DNA from: Sparassis latifolia
Taxonomy: Eukaryota > Basidiomycota > Agaricomycetes > Polyporales > Sparassidaceae
Length of the DNA stretch: 64,000 nucleotides
Direction of reading: 5' to 3'
NCBI GenBank assembly: GCA_018466975.1
Contig: CM031559.1
Location: forward strand, 2,356,001 to 2,420,000
Position numbers and translations under genes: made by a program. The notes beneath the pieces are model-generated. The model made no database searches and was not told the origin of the DNA. It worked only from the letters and a program-made list of their open reading frames with translations. Positions 42,575 through 54,389 of this stretch are shown piece by piece. The stretch's first letter is position 1; each line of letters begins with the position of its first letter.

Positions 42575-45526
42575 TATTACCGGCATGGGTCCCAGTTAGG
42601 AACGCCGGGTTGCCGCTGTAGTAAGTACATGATAAACTAGACAAGTAATAATGTACTACGCAATCCATATGTCTATTACTACAGCGACACATCAATAATC
42701 AATGCCGCTCCGATAGCCTCATATGCCCCAACCGCAGCTCATGGCCAATTCCACAAAAAGAAGGCAGACCAAGGGTTAAAACTTGGCAGGAAAAATTCGT
42801 GCAAAAAACCTGTCCAGGAATCAGATATGGTTCGCCACCAATCTGATAACACTCACCCCTGACCAGAGAGGGTGACGGTATGAGGACCATCTTCCTGGCA
42901 TCAAATTATGATGCTATTCAGGTAGAGACAACACGGCCCGCCGCGGAGCGAGAGACCCCTATGTCGAGTCACAACCAGGACAGGTGTGCGTAAATGCTAG
43001 GGGGCTGCATTGGGAGGGGGGAGGAGGAAGGCAGTAAGTGTTACTGCATAGGGACAAGCGACAAAGGCAAGGTGAAGTAGGAGAGAGAAATAGTGAGGTA
43101 GGTAATGGAAATGGAAGCGACTGAAAGAGCGCGGCAAAGCCGCAGCAAACAGTCGAGAGTGAAGCAACGGCAACTGTCCGTAAATGGAGCAAAGCCGGTG
43201 AGGGTGAGAGGAAGACACAGGGAATGCAAGAGTACTTGAGCGACAGGCAGGTGTCGCCGTCGGCGTGGTTGGGCTTTTCACGCTGGCTGCTAATCCAACA
43301 CCGAAGCTTGTTCTCGTGCAGCAGACCGTGTGGGCTCAAGTGAGTGCAGCCCCTCAGCACTATGTGTAAAGAAAGTGGGAGGAGGAGAGTAGAGAGAGAG
43401 AAACAGCGCAGGAAGACGAGATAGATGTTGCTGCTGCGGGAGAGAACCACAGCCTTCTGTGGGGGAGAAAGACCACAGGCAACTGCCTCGAATGGAAGCA
43501 GGCATCCGTCAAAGACGGGGAAAAAGACTGGACCAGGAAAAGCATAGCGTGGAGGTCGTGGACATGGAGATTATTACATGTCAGGGCATCCACCGTCATC
43601 AGTGGGCATCCGCGCAAAAAGGCGGGCAGCAGCGGACGCTGTGCGTCAACGCTGGACATGGAGCCAACATGTTTTATACGTTACGATAGTCATCGATGTC
43701 CTTTCAGCAGTAGAGGACAATATTCTTGAATATCGTGAATAGGGGTTAGGCGAGATGATGACGGACGGAAATCCAGCGTGCGACTGCCCCCGCATCGGGA
43801 ACAACGTGGAAGGTTGTGGAGTTATCGTCTCCGTTCGCTGTTCGTCTAGTTCGTCTTTAGCTGCCTTGCTGGGGTCGGAAACAATCTGGCAGCAATCCTC
43901 TGCGCTGTTCCACTCACGAAGAATACGCCACAGGATCGCATTTTGCTGATGTCGATCTTCACACATTTCATCTTAACCTCGGTACCTGTCGAATTTACGG
44001 TGGTGAAATTACAGCTCTTTAGCATTAAACCCGTTTGGATGAGCCATCGGTTCTCGCCCTAACGCTGCTGGCAATTTCTTGGATCTTCTCGACCGGGATA
44101 ACTTCTCCGTGGTGTGACCATGCTAATTGCGATGGGTGGTGGCCGGACTGTGAAAGAGGGCTGACGGCCAAGTTCAATGGCCACTGCTACAAATACTCCC
44201 GAGCTTCTGGCTGTATCGCTCTTGGTGGAGCTGTGATTACCCGCTGCTGGAGTCGAACGTCGAGATGTTATGTCCACTGCTCAGCCAAAGTCTGCCTTTT
44301 GCGCTGTGTGGGATAATCCAAAATGGTACGTGGCATTGGTTTCCGTCTCTGTACGACGGACTGGGGTTGATGCGCGAGCTCTGGCTCATGAGCGGCGAGT
44401 GGCGAGGTGGTAAAGCCAGTTAGATTTCCGTCGTGAAGTTGATCTTTCTTTTGCACATCAGTGCTCTGGTATACTGGCATGCGTCACATATTAGTTGGAA
44501 GGTTTACAACCAATCTGGTGACTCGCCTTGTACCCATCCCGCAAGGGCGGGATGTGCCACGTGACTTTCCGTGACGTCGGGTCACAATGTGGCGCCGCGG
44601 CGCGATCCTGTGCATAACAGCCTTCCGAGCGAGGAGCTTGGGGGAGTTATCGCGAAGAGAGCGAGGGGGAGACAAGAGAAAGTGTATCTGCAGAAAGTTA
44701 CGAGAGCGATAACATGCAAGAAGCTCATTAGGCAGCAGACCGGGTGTGGTTTGTTGTGGACCCTAGATGATGGACTGCATCCCGGCGAATATCCTCTGGT
44801 CATTAAATGGTATATGTGGAGGGCGAGAGACATATCTGCCGTCGATACGACCAACTTATGATGGTTGAACGCAGACGAGCTTACGGACACAAGGCTAGAT
44901 GCCGCTGCAGGTCGCACGCGCACGTTCTTACTCTCCCGTCTTTTCTTGCTTCCTTGACTCCTTCACCGTGTATAAGACAGGGATTCATGGTGAGAGTGCT
45001 ACATGACATAAAACCAGCCCTATTTTCGACCGTTAGACTCCAGGTGAATTTACAGAAACGAGCCGAATTGCTACCCGTCGCGGATGATCAACTCACGGTC
45101 TCACCCCATGTCTTTGTCCTCTAGCAGCCGTCGACTGGCATCGGCCACATTCGCGGAGGTAGATTGCCTGAAGATCGAGCAGCGCGGAAGCAGACTCGAG
45201 AGACGCGGATGTATATTCTAGAGCGTGATGGTTGTGGTCAAGGGTAAGTCGCCGCGTTGTTGTAACAAAGTGCCTGCTCCCTCGCTAACCTAAAGCAGCT
45301 GCAATCCGCCGCCTTACGTGAATTAACCGTACCTTCATCCTAGTCGCCGAACTATTAAATGGATGGCGGCACGGCGATGTACTTTTCCTTCACCATCATC
45401 ATCGTCCACCAGTCCTTACTCTTGCTATTATTCTCGCCGATTATCCGTTAATTGTCCCTCTGTTGTCTAACTGTCCAAGCAAGCGTCGAAATTATATTGC
45501 ACCGCCTTACGTCTTCAGCGGCCTCC

Positions 45527-46110
45527 ATGTCCCACGTCGGCGACTGCTTCAAACTGCCCCCATATTCTTCTCGAAGTTTATACCGATATCACCCGTACCC
45601 ACGGGTTCAACGGCGACTAGACGAGATCAACTCTATCCCAGTAATTCTTTAATTCTGCTTTACTCCTGCACACGACTGCTCAGCGAAGAATTACGCAGAC
45701 TACCCGCAATGACGACAATAATGAAAGCCCCGCCATTACGCTGTCACCGATATTGGGTTTGGTACGAAACAACGTCGTTGCGGTGGCCACGCGTATTCAC
45801 TCCCTGCCCCTTCTTAGTATCCTGTAGACATTGTTGGAGCCGACGTCAATGACGACGTGTCGACTTTAATGCTTGACGATCACGGAGCCGGCGACGATGA
45901 GCCGCGAGATGAAGGGCGGAGAGAACGCCCTACATATATTACAACATGGGTCGCTGTGAGTGCTTGCCTTCCATCCTTCACACTCTATTCACTGAAGTCT
46001 GTTGACTAGAATGCCGTGGCGACCGTATGGCGCAAGTGCCAGGCTCTATGCACGCCCAGGCTATGGCCGCGTACGGCAGTACTGCGACGCGAATGAACCT
46101 ACGTGATTCT
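45527..46110 (+). CDS. uncharacterised multi-exon gene, paralogue of the 54.4-55.4 kb locus
   Basis: Three plus-strand blocks match a minus-strand locus ten kilobases away. Block 1 (about 45,545-45,610) reads L-P-P-Y-S-S-R-S then R-Y-H-P-Y-P-R. Block 2 (45828-45955, after a CCTGTAG acceptor) reads I-V-G-A, N-D-D-V-S-T-L-M-L-D-D and ends T-W-V-A at a GTGAGT donor. Block 3 (from 46010, after GACTAG) reads V-W-R-K-C. The conserved intron after W-V-A is strong evidence that this is a true spliced gene. The middle exon is less clear (about 45,690-45,755, N-D-D-N-N-E-S-P). Start, end and family are unknown. The acidic, Arg-rich composition suggests a soluble protein. Confidence 0.5.
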
Positions 46111-47562
46111 CCGGTTTTTCACGTAAACTATCTGCAGAACATGCAGCTCACCAGTGTGTCCGACGCTTAATTTGTACTATAGGATCTTTTGGTCATACGC
46201 GTATACATCTCATCGTCCTACGTTTCGACTGATCTTGTGTATCGTTGCAGGTGGTGGGACAGAACAGTGTCAAGTTTGGATATATCTTCCTTGTGCCTGG
46301 CTGCTTCTGCGCGTTGGCTGTCGACGAATGCTGCATTCAATCCTCTGGAATATGCGCCACTGCTGTGCCGTGCTACAAGATTTTACACAATCCGATCTTC
46401 TGCATTTTCCTTCGGCGACCACAGTCATGCTTTGATGTTTCCTCCGCGCTGCTCTGAATGTTCGATGATGTCCATCTTCTCGGGGGTTGGCAGTACGAAA
46501 CGCGAGACAGCCAAGATGTTGAAGCTCAATATCAAGTTCTACGAGAACTCTATACTACGCGCAAAGTGAAGCTGCCTGCAGCCGTCCCTGACGTTAGCTG
46601 CACGGCGGGCAATACGGCGTCTGGATTATTGTAGGTCATGGTTCGCACACTGCGTGCAGCATCGAACACTAGCCGTCGTAATGTAAATACTAAGCTCGCA
46701 AATATTCCTGAAACGCCAGGAAGCTGTACAGTCAACAGGACGGACGACTTCTTTCACATCTGCAATGCCTGTAAATACTAAATGCAACAGGGGCAGGACT
46801 GTACGTGGGTTGGTCTCTACTCACTGGATCTCGTTCGTCGCTGAGTTAGCGTACGCATGCTCAGCGTTTCGGACCCACAAGTCGCAATTCATTTTGTGAT
46901 CACTGTTCAAACACGATCGCATGATCAAAGCCTTTCCTGCGTGCCGTCGTGGTGAATATGTCTATCTACAGTAATCGAAATTAAGTACCGTTGACTTTGT
47001 GAAGAGCTCGAGGATGTGATCTTCGGAAGGATTTCGTGCACTTCTGGGTGCAGCCGTGGCATGGTGCTTTGTGTGAACATCATATCAGGTTTGCTGGCAC
47101 CAGGATTTGCGGCCTTACAGACAAGCTTGTCTCAACAGTCGTATCGAGACCGAAAAGGATCCGAACGACCGTTTGTATCCTCACTGACGACATGACGACG
47201 ATGAATGACGCATCGAGATACTTGCTGACTTAAGTACGGGCCGAGTCGTCGTCCAACTCGGAAGTGCTCCAAATATTGGTATCATTGGTATCATTGGTAT
47301 ATCGTACAACAAGGGTATATAGCAGTTAAACAACAGGAACATCAAGAGGTCGCAGGAAGACAGTGGTCGTATGACAACAGCACAATAGGGATGCTATATA
47401 GATGCCGATGTTATACCACCGCTGCGGCGCTGCGACGACAGCATCATAGCAAGACGGCGAGTGACGAGAAAGCAGATGATTCCACATCCAATAAAGATGT
47501 CGACAAAAAGCATTATTTTAAAGAAAACAAGGGATAGAGCTCGAGGATTTTGCTGGTCTAGT
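46111..47562. other. intergenic region, nothing recognised
   Basis: Short frames only (for example 46189-46569 +). A small tandem of ATTGGTATC (three copies) lies at about 47,274. The zinc-finger gene ends at 47563. Confidence 0.4.
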
Positions 47563-49283
47563 CTATTTTTTGGTGTTCTGCAACCACGAAGGTTAGGTAA
47601 TATTTTAATGGTCTACATAGATGGGCTAGAGTACTCACGCACAGCTTGGCATGATGGTTGTATGAATCTCTTGCTTGGACCGTTGCCCAACCGCATGATG
47701 GACATTTTAATTCAATCGGGCGCAGGTGCGAACGATAAAGATGGCGAGCTCTGCTGCTTTGTCCTACAGATGATGGGCAATGACTTTTGTCCCGAGCATT
47801 GCGCCACGTACACGACCACTTCAGATCAGACTTGGAGTGTTCGTGATACTCCCTGAGATGCCTGTTTACATCATTCATGGAAGGCAGTTCACCGAGGACC
47901 CTGTTGCAACCATCCAGCAAGCAACGGTGCACCAAAGGCGCATCGGGGTTACGCCCGACGATCGGAGACAGAGGCCCTTCGGGTTCCTCTTTGGCCTCGC
48001 CCGCATGCGCCGTCGGACGTACAGAACCCGACGCCACAGGAGCCGTTCCGTCGCCAATTAACATGTTGCGGCGGCGAGGGGTGCTGCGCCTGGTACCCTC
48101 CTCCGGCTCGTTCTCCGCCGCAGGACGTTTCCTGGAGGACAATGCGGTCCGCGACGAAGGTCCGGCTGTTGGGTTCTCCGCGAGCCTGGGAGTCGACGTC
48201 AAAGGACCAACCGTTTGACCCATCGATCGCGCACGGGAACGCAGGTCTGCACTGGCTGCCTTGTTTGCCAGCCATAGCGAGCGCTCAAACGTTGCGCAAC
48301 CGACTCTGAGAAGGCCGGCGGCAGTCCAGGCTGTACGGAGGGCGGGCACCGGCTCACCGTCGAAGAAGTCGGAGCATACATGGGATATGGCAGTGGCGAT
48401 AGTCCAAATGACAGACCAGGTTGCGGGAGTGTAAGATACGGCACTGTTACGTAGGCGTTGGTCGGCACAGAGAGCGCTGGCGTAACATTGTAGGCTTGCT
48501 CGTACGGAGGTCGTTGAAGAGTCCCTGGCGTTGGATATTGCGCTTGGGGATATTCCGAGGAAGAGGGAGGGGGCGCAGGAGGTTGGGGAGGAGTATGTTG
48601 CTCACGCTGTGGAGACGATCCTGCAGGGAGGGTAGGCCCTTGGTTACTGTCCTGTGCACGCACAAGGTTTTCGAACCACTTAAGATCGTCAGCTGAAAGC
48701 TCCCGGGCAAACATATCCGACATCGAGGTTGTTGCAAGAGATACGCGTTCAGGGCAACCAGGCAAAGCAGAGGCCTCCTTCTCAAGTGTCGCTGCAGCTG
48801 CGGATGTACGCTCGATCTGAAGAGACATCACTTCCGCGTAATCAGGCGATGCGAGGTCATCGTCGGGACCTGGAGACTCTGATCTTGGAACGTCAGCCGT
48901 CAGCTGCTCCGGAGCGGGAAGGCTGGGGGAAGATTCTTGCTGGGCCACAGTCAACGGTTTGTGGCCTGCTGGGTTGCCGAGCCGTGTGGTCGACACGAGC
49001 GGTGAGCTAGGATCAACGGTGGCGAACGGTACCGTCGCGTCCTGAACCAGTATTTCGAGGATGCCGTAGAACAGCGTCTCGATGGTTTCTTCTGAGAAAC
49101 CGTCAGGAATTTCTGCAGGTAAGTGAAGGATCTGAAGAACAAAACGTGAGAGGTCTCAACACCGAAAGAAGACGACGAGCCACCTACAACATTGAATGAG
49201 ATGCGCGCTTTGGAGAGAATTGTGTCCGAAGTGGTTGCAGGAGTGAGGCAAGTTGTGGTAATAGAGAAAGAAGAGTGTTGCAT
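47563..49283 (-). CDS. zinc-finger protein with low-complexity N-terminal half
   Basis: Probably a DNA-binding or regulatory protein. Minus-strand exon 1 (49283-49188) opens M-Q-H-S-S-F-S-I-T-T-T and ends I-S-F-N-V. Exon 2 (49131-47639) opens I-L-H-L-P-A-E-I-P-D-G-F and runs through Pro/Gln/Ser-rich sequence to the zinc-binding region: C-L-L-D-G-C ... H-L-R-E-Y-H, then C-T-W ... H-C ... H-L-Y-R-S-H, then C-P-S-C ... H-H-A-K-L-C. Exon 3 (47577-47563) adds N-T-K-K and a TAG after an in-frame 61-base intron. The spacing is C2H2-like but irregular. Exon 2 changes frame once between about 48,350 and 48,260; its length (1,493) is not a multiple of three, so one base is missing or an intron was overlooked. 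Full length would be about 530 residues. No named family is recognised. Confidence 0.65.
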
Positions 49284-50808
49284 GGTTGACTTTATGCAGC
49301 GGTGGCCGCTTGAGTCTCGTGATCGGAGTTGAGCATTCACAGTGAAGTTCACAATGAGCCACAAACACTTAGAACCCTACGAAGGCACAAATGACAGTTC
49401 ACCTATCTTTTCACTTGTGCATTTCATGAGTATCCCCATTCCCTTGCTGTGCCCAGCGAATAAGCGAATATTGCAATGATAGATGTTCACCAGGCAAAAC
49501 TCATCTTCAGGTGCACCTCTCGCAAGAACCTCACAAAGCGATGGTGACGCACTGCCCTGGAGCATTCAGTCTTTCTTCCAAACATCGTCAAGTTTGCTTG
49601 AGCCGCACGGACTGCCCTCTGGTTACGACTAAATTCATGCCTTCGTATTAGAGTGTATCTGCAAAATTACAACGAGCAGCACTCATCAACGGTCAGTATA
49701 GGGGAAGGCGCACAAAGTTATCATAATACGTACGCTCATAGTAGCGCATTTTTCAGCTTCAGCAGTCTACTAGGTACCCTCTGCTAGGCTTGCGCGTCGC
49801 AGAAAAAACTAAACCATTCTCTGAGGAGTGCACCAATCATCACCCGTCCTCAGAGGCATGCGAGCCGATTCGTTCGCCATCTACGCCACCTAGAATCTGC
49901 GAGGGGTTTATGAGAGAGAGCAGTCGCTACTACACCAAAGTCATTGTCAAAGTGAGGATAATAATGTAGCCATCATACTACAGTCAAGACAGCACGTACG
50001 TCCATCTTGGAGCTTAGTATCATGGTTATAAGGAGGAGAATCCTGAACGCTCCTCGATTTGACAGACTCGTTTACTTCAATGTATGGAGGCAGTCATTCC
50101 ACTCACTTCACATTTACTCTTCTCGTAGTGGCTTGAGAACTCAAAAATCGAGCTCTATAGTTCTCCTAGGGGACTGAGGTGGAACGAAGTTGACCATACG
50201 AGCCGGACACGTTCCACTGATACAAACTCAGTACAGCAGCGTGCAACTAATGGGCATCGCAGGTTCTTGTGTGTCTTGCGTCGTGAGGGACTAGTAATAG
50301 TTAAAAGATTGGGGTACCGACACTACTCACTTCAGAGCTACAGTAAGTGTGCCGAGCTACCCGCAGGTCTGTGAGATGAAGCGCCAGCCAAAGGTCCAAC
50401 TGAAAGCAAAGCATCATCAAAAACAGGCATACGAAATATCCCCTACCGAGCCATCTCTTTACGGCGGTGACAGTTGCTTCGACGCGGGCTTATTCTTTGA
50501 GCCGCTAGCACACTTGACGCCTACGAGCAAGCCTGCAATGTTCAATAGCATCTGGCTGTCACGGAGTAGCTAGAAGGACATGTTCGAGACACGTCCGTTA
50601 AGTTCGAGCTCCCCTAGGCCTTTTGACAGTAGACGTCCCGGAATGAGTCCAACTTGGCAGGCAAGGCCGTTCCAGCACGTGATTATTGTTACGCGCACAG
50701 GCGCTTTCAACAAGCGGCTTGAACTGCGCTGCCAGACAGTGGTTTAGACTCGACTGTCTTGTGGATCGTGGAACGTACAACCTCAACGCATTCCAGTGAC
50801 TTCTAATT
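49284..50808. other. intergenic region between divergent genes, nothing recognised
   Basis: About 1.5 kb separating the zinc-finger gene (-) from GLE1 (+). It presumably holds both promoters, but I see no clear TATA box or other regulatory motif. A 74-codon plus frame at 50349-50573 has no motif. Confidence 0.4.
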
Positions 50809-52821
50809 ATGAGATTCAGCGTTCCACGTTCTACTTCACCATCGCCGGTTAGATCGTAAGTGGGCAACACGGGCTAACCCAGGCTACTTACATACAGTTC
50901 TGCAGATATTACAGGGGGCAGTCGACATTTGGTGTTCCGGACTCCTCAGACGATGAATTCGATTCATCTGACACGGAATCCGTCCATTCTTCGTCAACGG
51001 ACTCTTTCTGCTATGCTTCCGAGTCGGAAGTACCTCCGCCACCACCGTGAGTAGTGCATGCATGGTCCAAATTTCCTTTGTAGCTCATATTCGTCAACAG
51101 AAGGCCAAAGCGCGAAGGACGTACACTCGCTGAGCAGCACTACATAGAAGATACCCTTGCCGCTATTCGCTTACGCGTAACTCATCACGACCCATACGAG
51201 GAATGGGAGAAGGAGACGAAGAGAGATGCTTTCGTACGTCGCGTGCTACTCATTCACGTCGCGAAACATTGACAACATGCATCCTTCGCAATAGCGCTCG
51301 GCTCGGCAAGAGCACGCGAAGAATCGTATCCAGCGTCATCAGGATCGAAACAAGGCTCACGCAGAGGAGGCCAAGCGCCGTGCTGTTCTTCACAAAAAGC
51401 AGATGGAGGAAGTTCAAGCTCAGTTGTCCGCTTTGAACATGCAGCGCGAGGCGCAGGAGAAGAATTTGAAAGCGCAATGGTCTGAGCGGAACCGTCAACT
51501 TTGGGTGAAGATCGAGGCTGTGATCAAGATTGAGGAGGACATGGTGAAGGCCAAGCTCGAGGCGGAGAAGCGGAAGAAGGAGGAGGCTGAGCGAAAACGA
51601 AAAGAAGAGGAAGACAGGAAACGGCGGGAGGCCGAGGCTGCGGCGGAAAAGGCAAGACTTCAGAAGGAGAAGGAAGAGCAAGAACGCAGACAGGCTGAGG
51701 AGGATCGGAAGCGAGAGGAAGAGGAATTCCTCAGGCGAGCGGAGGGCAGTGCACAGGAAGAGGCGGAGTTGGCGGAGAGGATACAGCTCGGCATCACGAC
51801 CGCCAGAGACGACTGGGCTCGGGGACGGGAGTTGCTCAAGGTCGCTTTGTTTCATCTGTTGCACTGGAAAATTACTGACGGTGTCTTTCAGACTTTGAAG
51901 GCAGGAGCGATGAAGATTGTTAAAATGAACCCGAACTTGAAGGCTCAGTGGAACGCCGGGCGTCGAGAGCTCACAGCGAAATTCGGACAACTCACGACTG
52001 ACTCGGATTCTATTAATGCAATTGTAGGTTTACTTCCTCTCTTTGTGATCGGATCCTCACAGCATACATAGGGGGACCAAATCATTGTGATCGTCATAGG
52101 CAATCCTCCACACGAAACGCCCGTGTATTATGCGCTTCTGTCATCGCTTTCCAAAGCTCTCCTGCAGCAGGCAGAGATGGAGGTCGCTGTCGAGAAGCGG
52201 AGCGCTAAACCTCTAGCTGAAATCGCAGTCAGGATGATGCTTTACTTCGATGGCTTCCCCGACGTCTTCTGGGCCAAGCTGTGCCAGTACGCCGGCAACT
52301 GGGTGGTGCCGTTCCCCTTGCCCTTCATAGATTACGATGGCATGCCGTTGGAAGGTGATGAGCGGGCTAAGGCGCAGGGGCGGCGGCCGGACGAGACCGT
52401 TGCCGAGTTCATTGCACGCGTGTCAGGCATCATGCGTGTATTCTTCCACATCCTGTGTACCACCCCCGAGAATGCACTCGATACCGTGTACCGGCTGCCA
52501 CGCTACTGGGCATACTTTGCGCGAATGCTGCAGCAGCCCAAGCTGCTCGAGAGTCCAATCGCGCCGGAGCTGATGCTCGGTGCGTCTCCGCTGAATTTTC
52601 AGTCGTGTCGTTTAGCTGACCCTTTCGCAGTCGCTTTGGACGTCGGTGACACGATGCCGCGGGACATGTGGGGTCAACAATGGGTTAAGATGCTGGAGGT
52701 GCTGTACGAGGGCGTCACAGTTGGTCTGAATGGCGTGAAGATCGGTGGCCAGACGCCTGAGGGCATCGCTGGGCGCGTCAGAGTGCAAAATGAAGTTGAG
52801 AGACTCATGGCTGCGATGTAG
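50809..52821 (+). CDS. GLE1: GLE1, nuclear-pore mRNA export factor, seven exons, intact
   Basis: Gle1 sits at the cytoplasmic face of the nuclear pore and, with inositol hexakisphosphate, activates the DEAD-box ATPase Dbp5 to release exported mRNA. Exons are 50809-50855, 50906-51046, 51101-51233, 51295-51840, 51892-52023, 52072-52579 and 52631-52821. All GT-AG introns are phase-consistent and the sum is 566 codons including the stop. The N-terminal part (M-R-F-S-V-P-R-S) is Ser/Asp-rich. Residues about 110-290 form a long charged coiled coil (K-R-K-K-E-E-A-E-R-K-R). The C-terminal GLE1 domain starts near L-K-A-Q-W-N-A-G-R-R-E-L and contains V-I-G-N-P-P-H-E-T-P, D-V-F-W-A-K-L-C-Q and M-W-G-Q-Q-W-V-K-M-L. 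Length and order fit fungal Gle1. Introns 4 and 6 are both 51 bases and would keep the frame if retained. Confidence 0.95.
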
Positions 52822-54389
52822 TAGACTCCGGGATTTACCTTCCTGTCCTGATTTGTTGATACCAATTCGATACCAGTGCTCTGGTCAGCGCATGTGCCGG
52901 ATTCACCGGTACTGTAGGCACAATCAAACAGGAAGGACAAAAATTGGAGGCTCAATGTGTGAGTCGAATATACCATCACCAGGTGTACAGTGGATAAGAT
53001 ATGCATGCCATCCACTCTTCAGAGCGAATCCCCCCCCCCCCAGGTGACTTCGCTACGCGGCATATCTGAGCCGGATTTACCCCGATGCTGGCAGGTACTA
53101 ACGAGGAATTAGATATGTCCACTGTGGATGCAACAGGCAGAGTTCGCACCTTATCCCGAGCAATGCAGGGACTTTGGGACCATGACGATGTTTTGTTCCA
53201 ATTTTGCCCCCATCAATCGCCTGCCTTTCTCCGAACCCACACGGGTCCAGTACATTTCGTCGATAACGGGTAGATAATATTGTTTAATAGTAGTTTGTTC
53301 TGCAGCTGTGCACATGAGGCCGTGTGGAGCGTACTCGCAATCTTTCTCTGGTCAACTCCCGGTATCAAGTCCGGATCTGACAGCAGAACGAGATAGCCAT
53401 CGCGGCAATACAAGCATCCATTGATGCAGGGACGCGCCACCCCGATGGCGATTGTCACTGGGGATTGTTTCGAGAAGCCGGGGTAAAATATTTCTGGGAG
53501 GATGAATTTTCCTCGAAGGAAGCTTGGTCCTCTAGTATCATATTTGGCCATCCCAGCAAAGGTGGTTCGTGATGATCGTCTTCGCCGTCGAGCAGCGCCT
53601 TTAACCGTGAAACGATCGTAGCCCGCTCACATGCCATTCCGGAAACCATGTATTGCTGCCAAGGACGTTCCCTAGGCGTGAGCAGGTCAACATTCACACT
53701 AACGGCTGAACACGCGGACATGATCAGAGAGGTACACGCAGGTAGAAAAGTGCGCACTGACCGAGCCATTATAGTAGTGACAATCTCTTGAGAAAATATG
53801 TATACGTTCACGTTCAGCAGCAGCTTGACCTAATATAAACGATCCATATCGGGATGGGTTCACCTGGCAGAAAGCACAAAATCATGGCTGCAACGCACAA
53901 AAATCTAGACGAACAACGGGTCAACGTTACACAGGTTCGATGTGCTGCCCACCTGACTTTACCATTACATTTTATTTCGCGCTAGACAGATAGAGACCCA
54001 CGGCTCAAAACTCTCCGGTTGTTTAGACCGCGTCCTCCCGCGGCCGTCACCTGCGTGTAAGGATATGTCGTCAAAGTCACCCCTCGCAAAGTCAGAACTG
54101 GAGGCGATGCACCGACACTCGCAATTGGTATGAACTGCAGTCCTTCAGGCCGTAACTACTGTGGAAGAGACACGCAACGCTGAGCGCAACCTTGTCCGGC
54201 ACATACATAGGCGAGACTAAATTCGGTGACTTTCATAAATCAATATTAGTTTCCCAAGCCATAAGACAGTGCACAATGGAAGATCAACTATGGATACAAG
54301 TGAATGAGGTAACCCAAAAAACCCATCGTAACCTCTTGAAGGTCTTCTGATTAGCGAGTACTATGTGCTCATGCGAGCTACTCTGTTTT
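52822..54389. other. intergenic region; poly-C run; one weak frame
   Basis: Twelve consecutive C occur at 53030-53041. A minus-strand frame starting at ATG 53769 and ending at 53455 opens M-A-R-S-V-R-T-F-L-P-A-C with a hydrophobic S-L-I-M-S-A-C-S-A-V stretch, like a short signal peptide, but the rest is featureless. I do not call it a gene with confidence. Nothing else is recognised. Confidence 0.3.

Larger units (their letters stand above)
37918..45526. other. long region with no recognised gene
   Basis: I see no recognisable gene in these 7.6 kb. Weak candidates are a minus frame at 40355-40924 (listed separately), a plus frame at 41967-42281 and a possible minus frame at 39292-39495. Bases 43,000-43,470 are purine-rich on the plus strand and low in complexity. 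The size is large for a compact fungal genome, so unrecognised multi-exon or fast-evolving genes, or a decayed repeat, are possible. Confidence 0.4.

Noticed and set aside
51250..51990. A 246-codon minus-strand frame rich in Leu and Phe, resembling a membrane protein
   Set aside because: It is the complement of the Lys/Glu-rich coiled coil of GLE1. Such complements commonly look hydrophobic.
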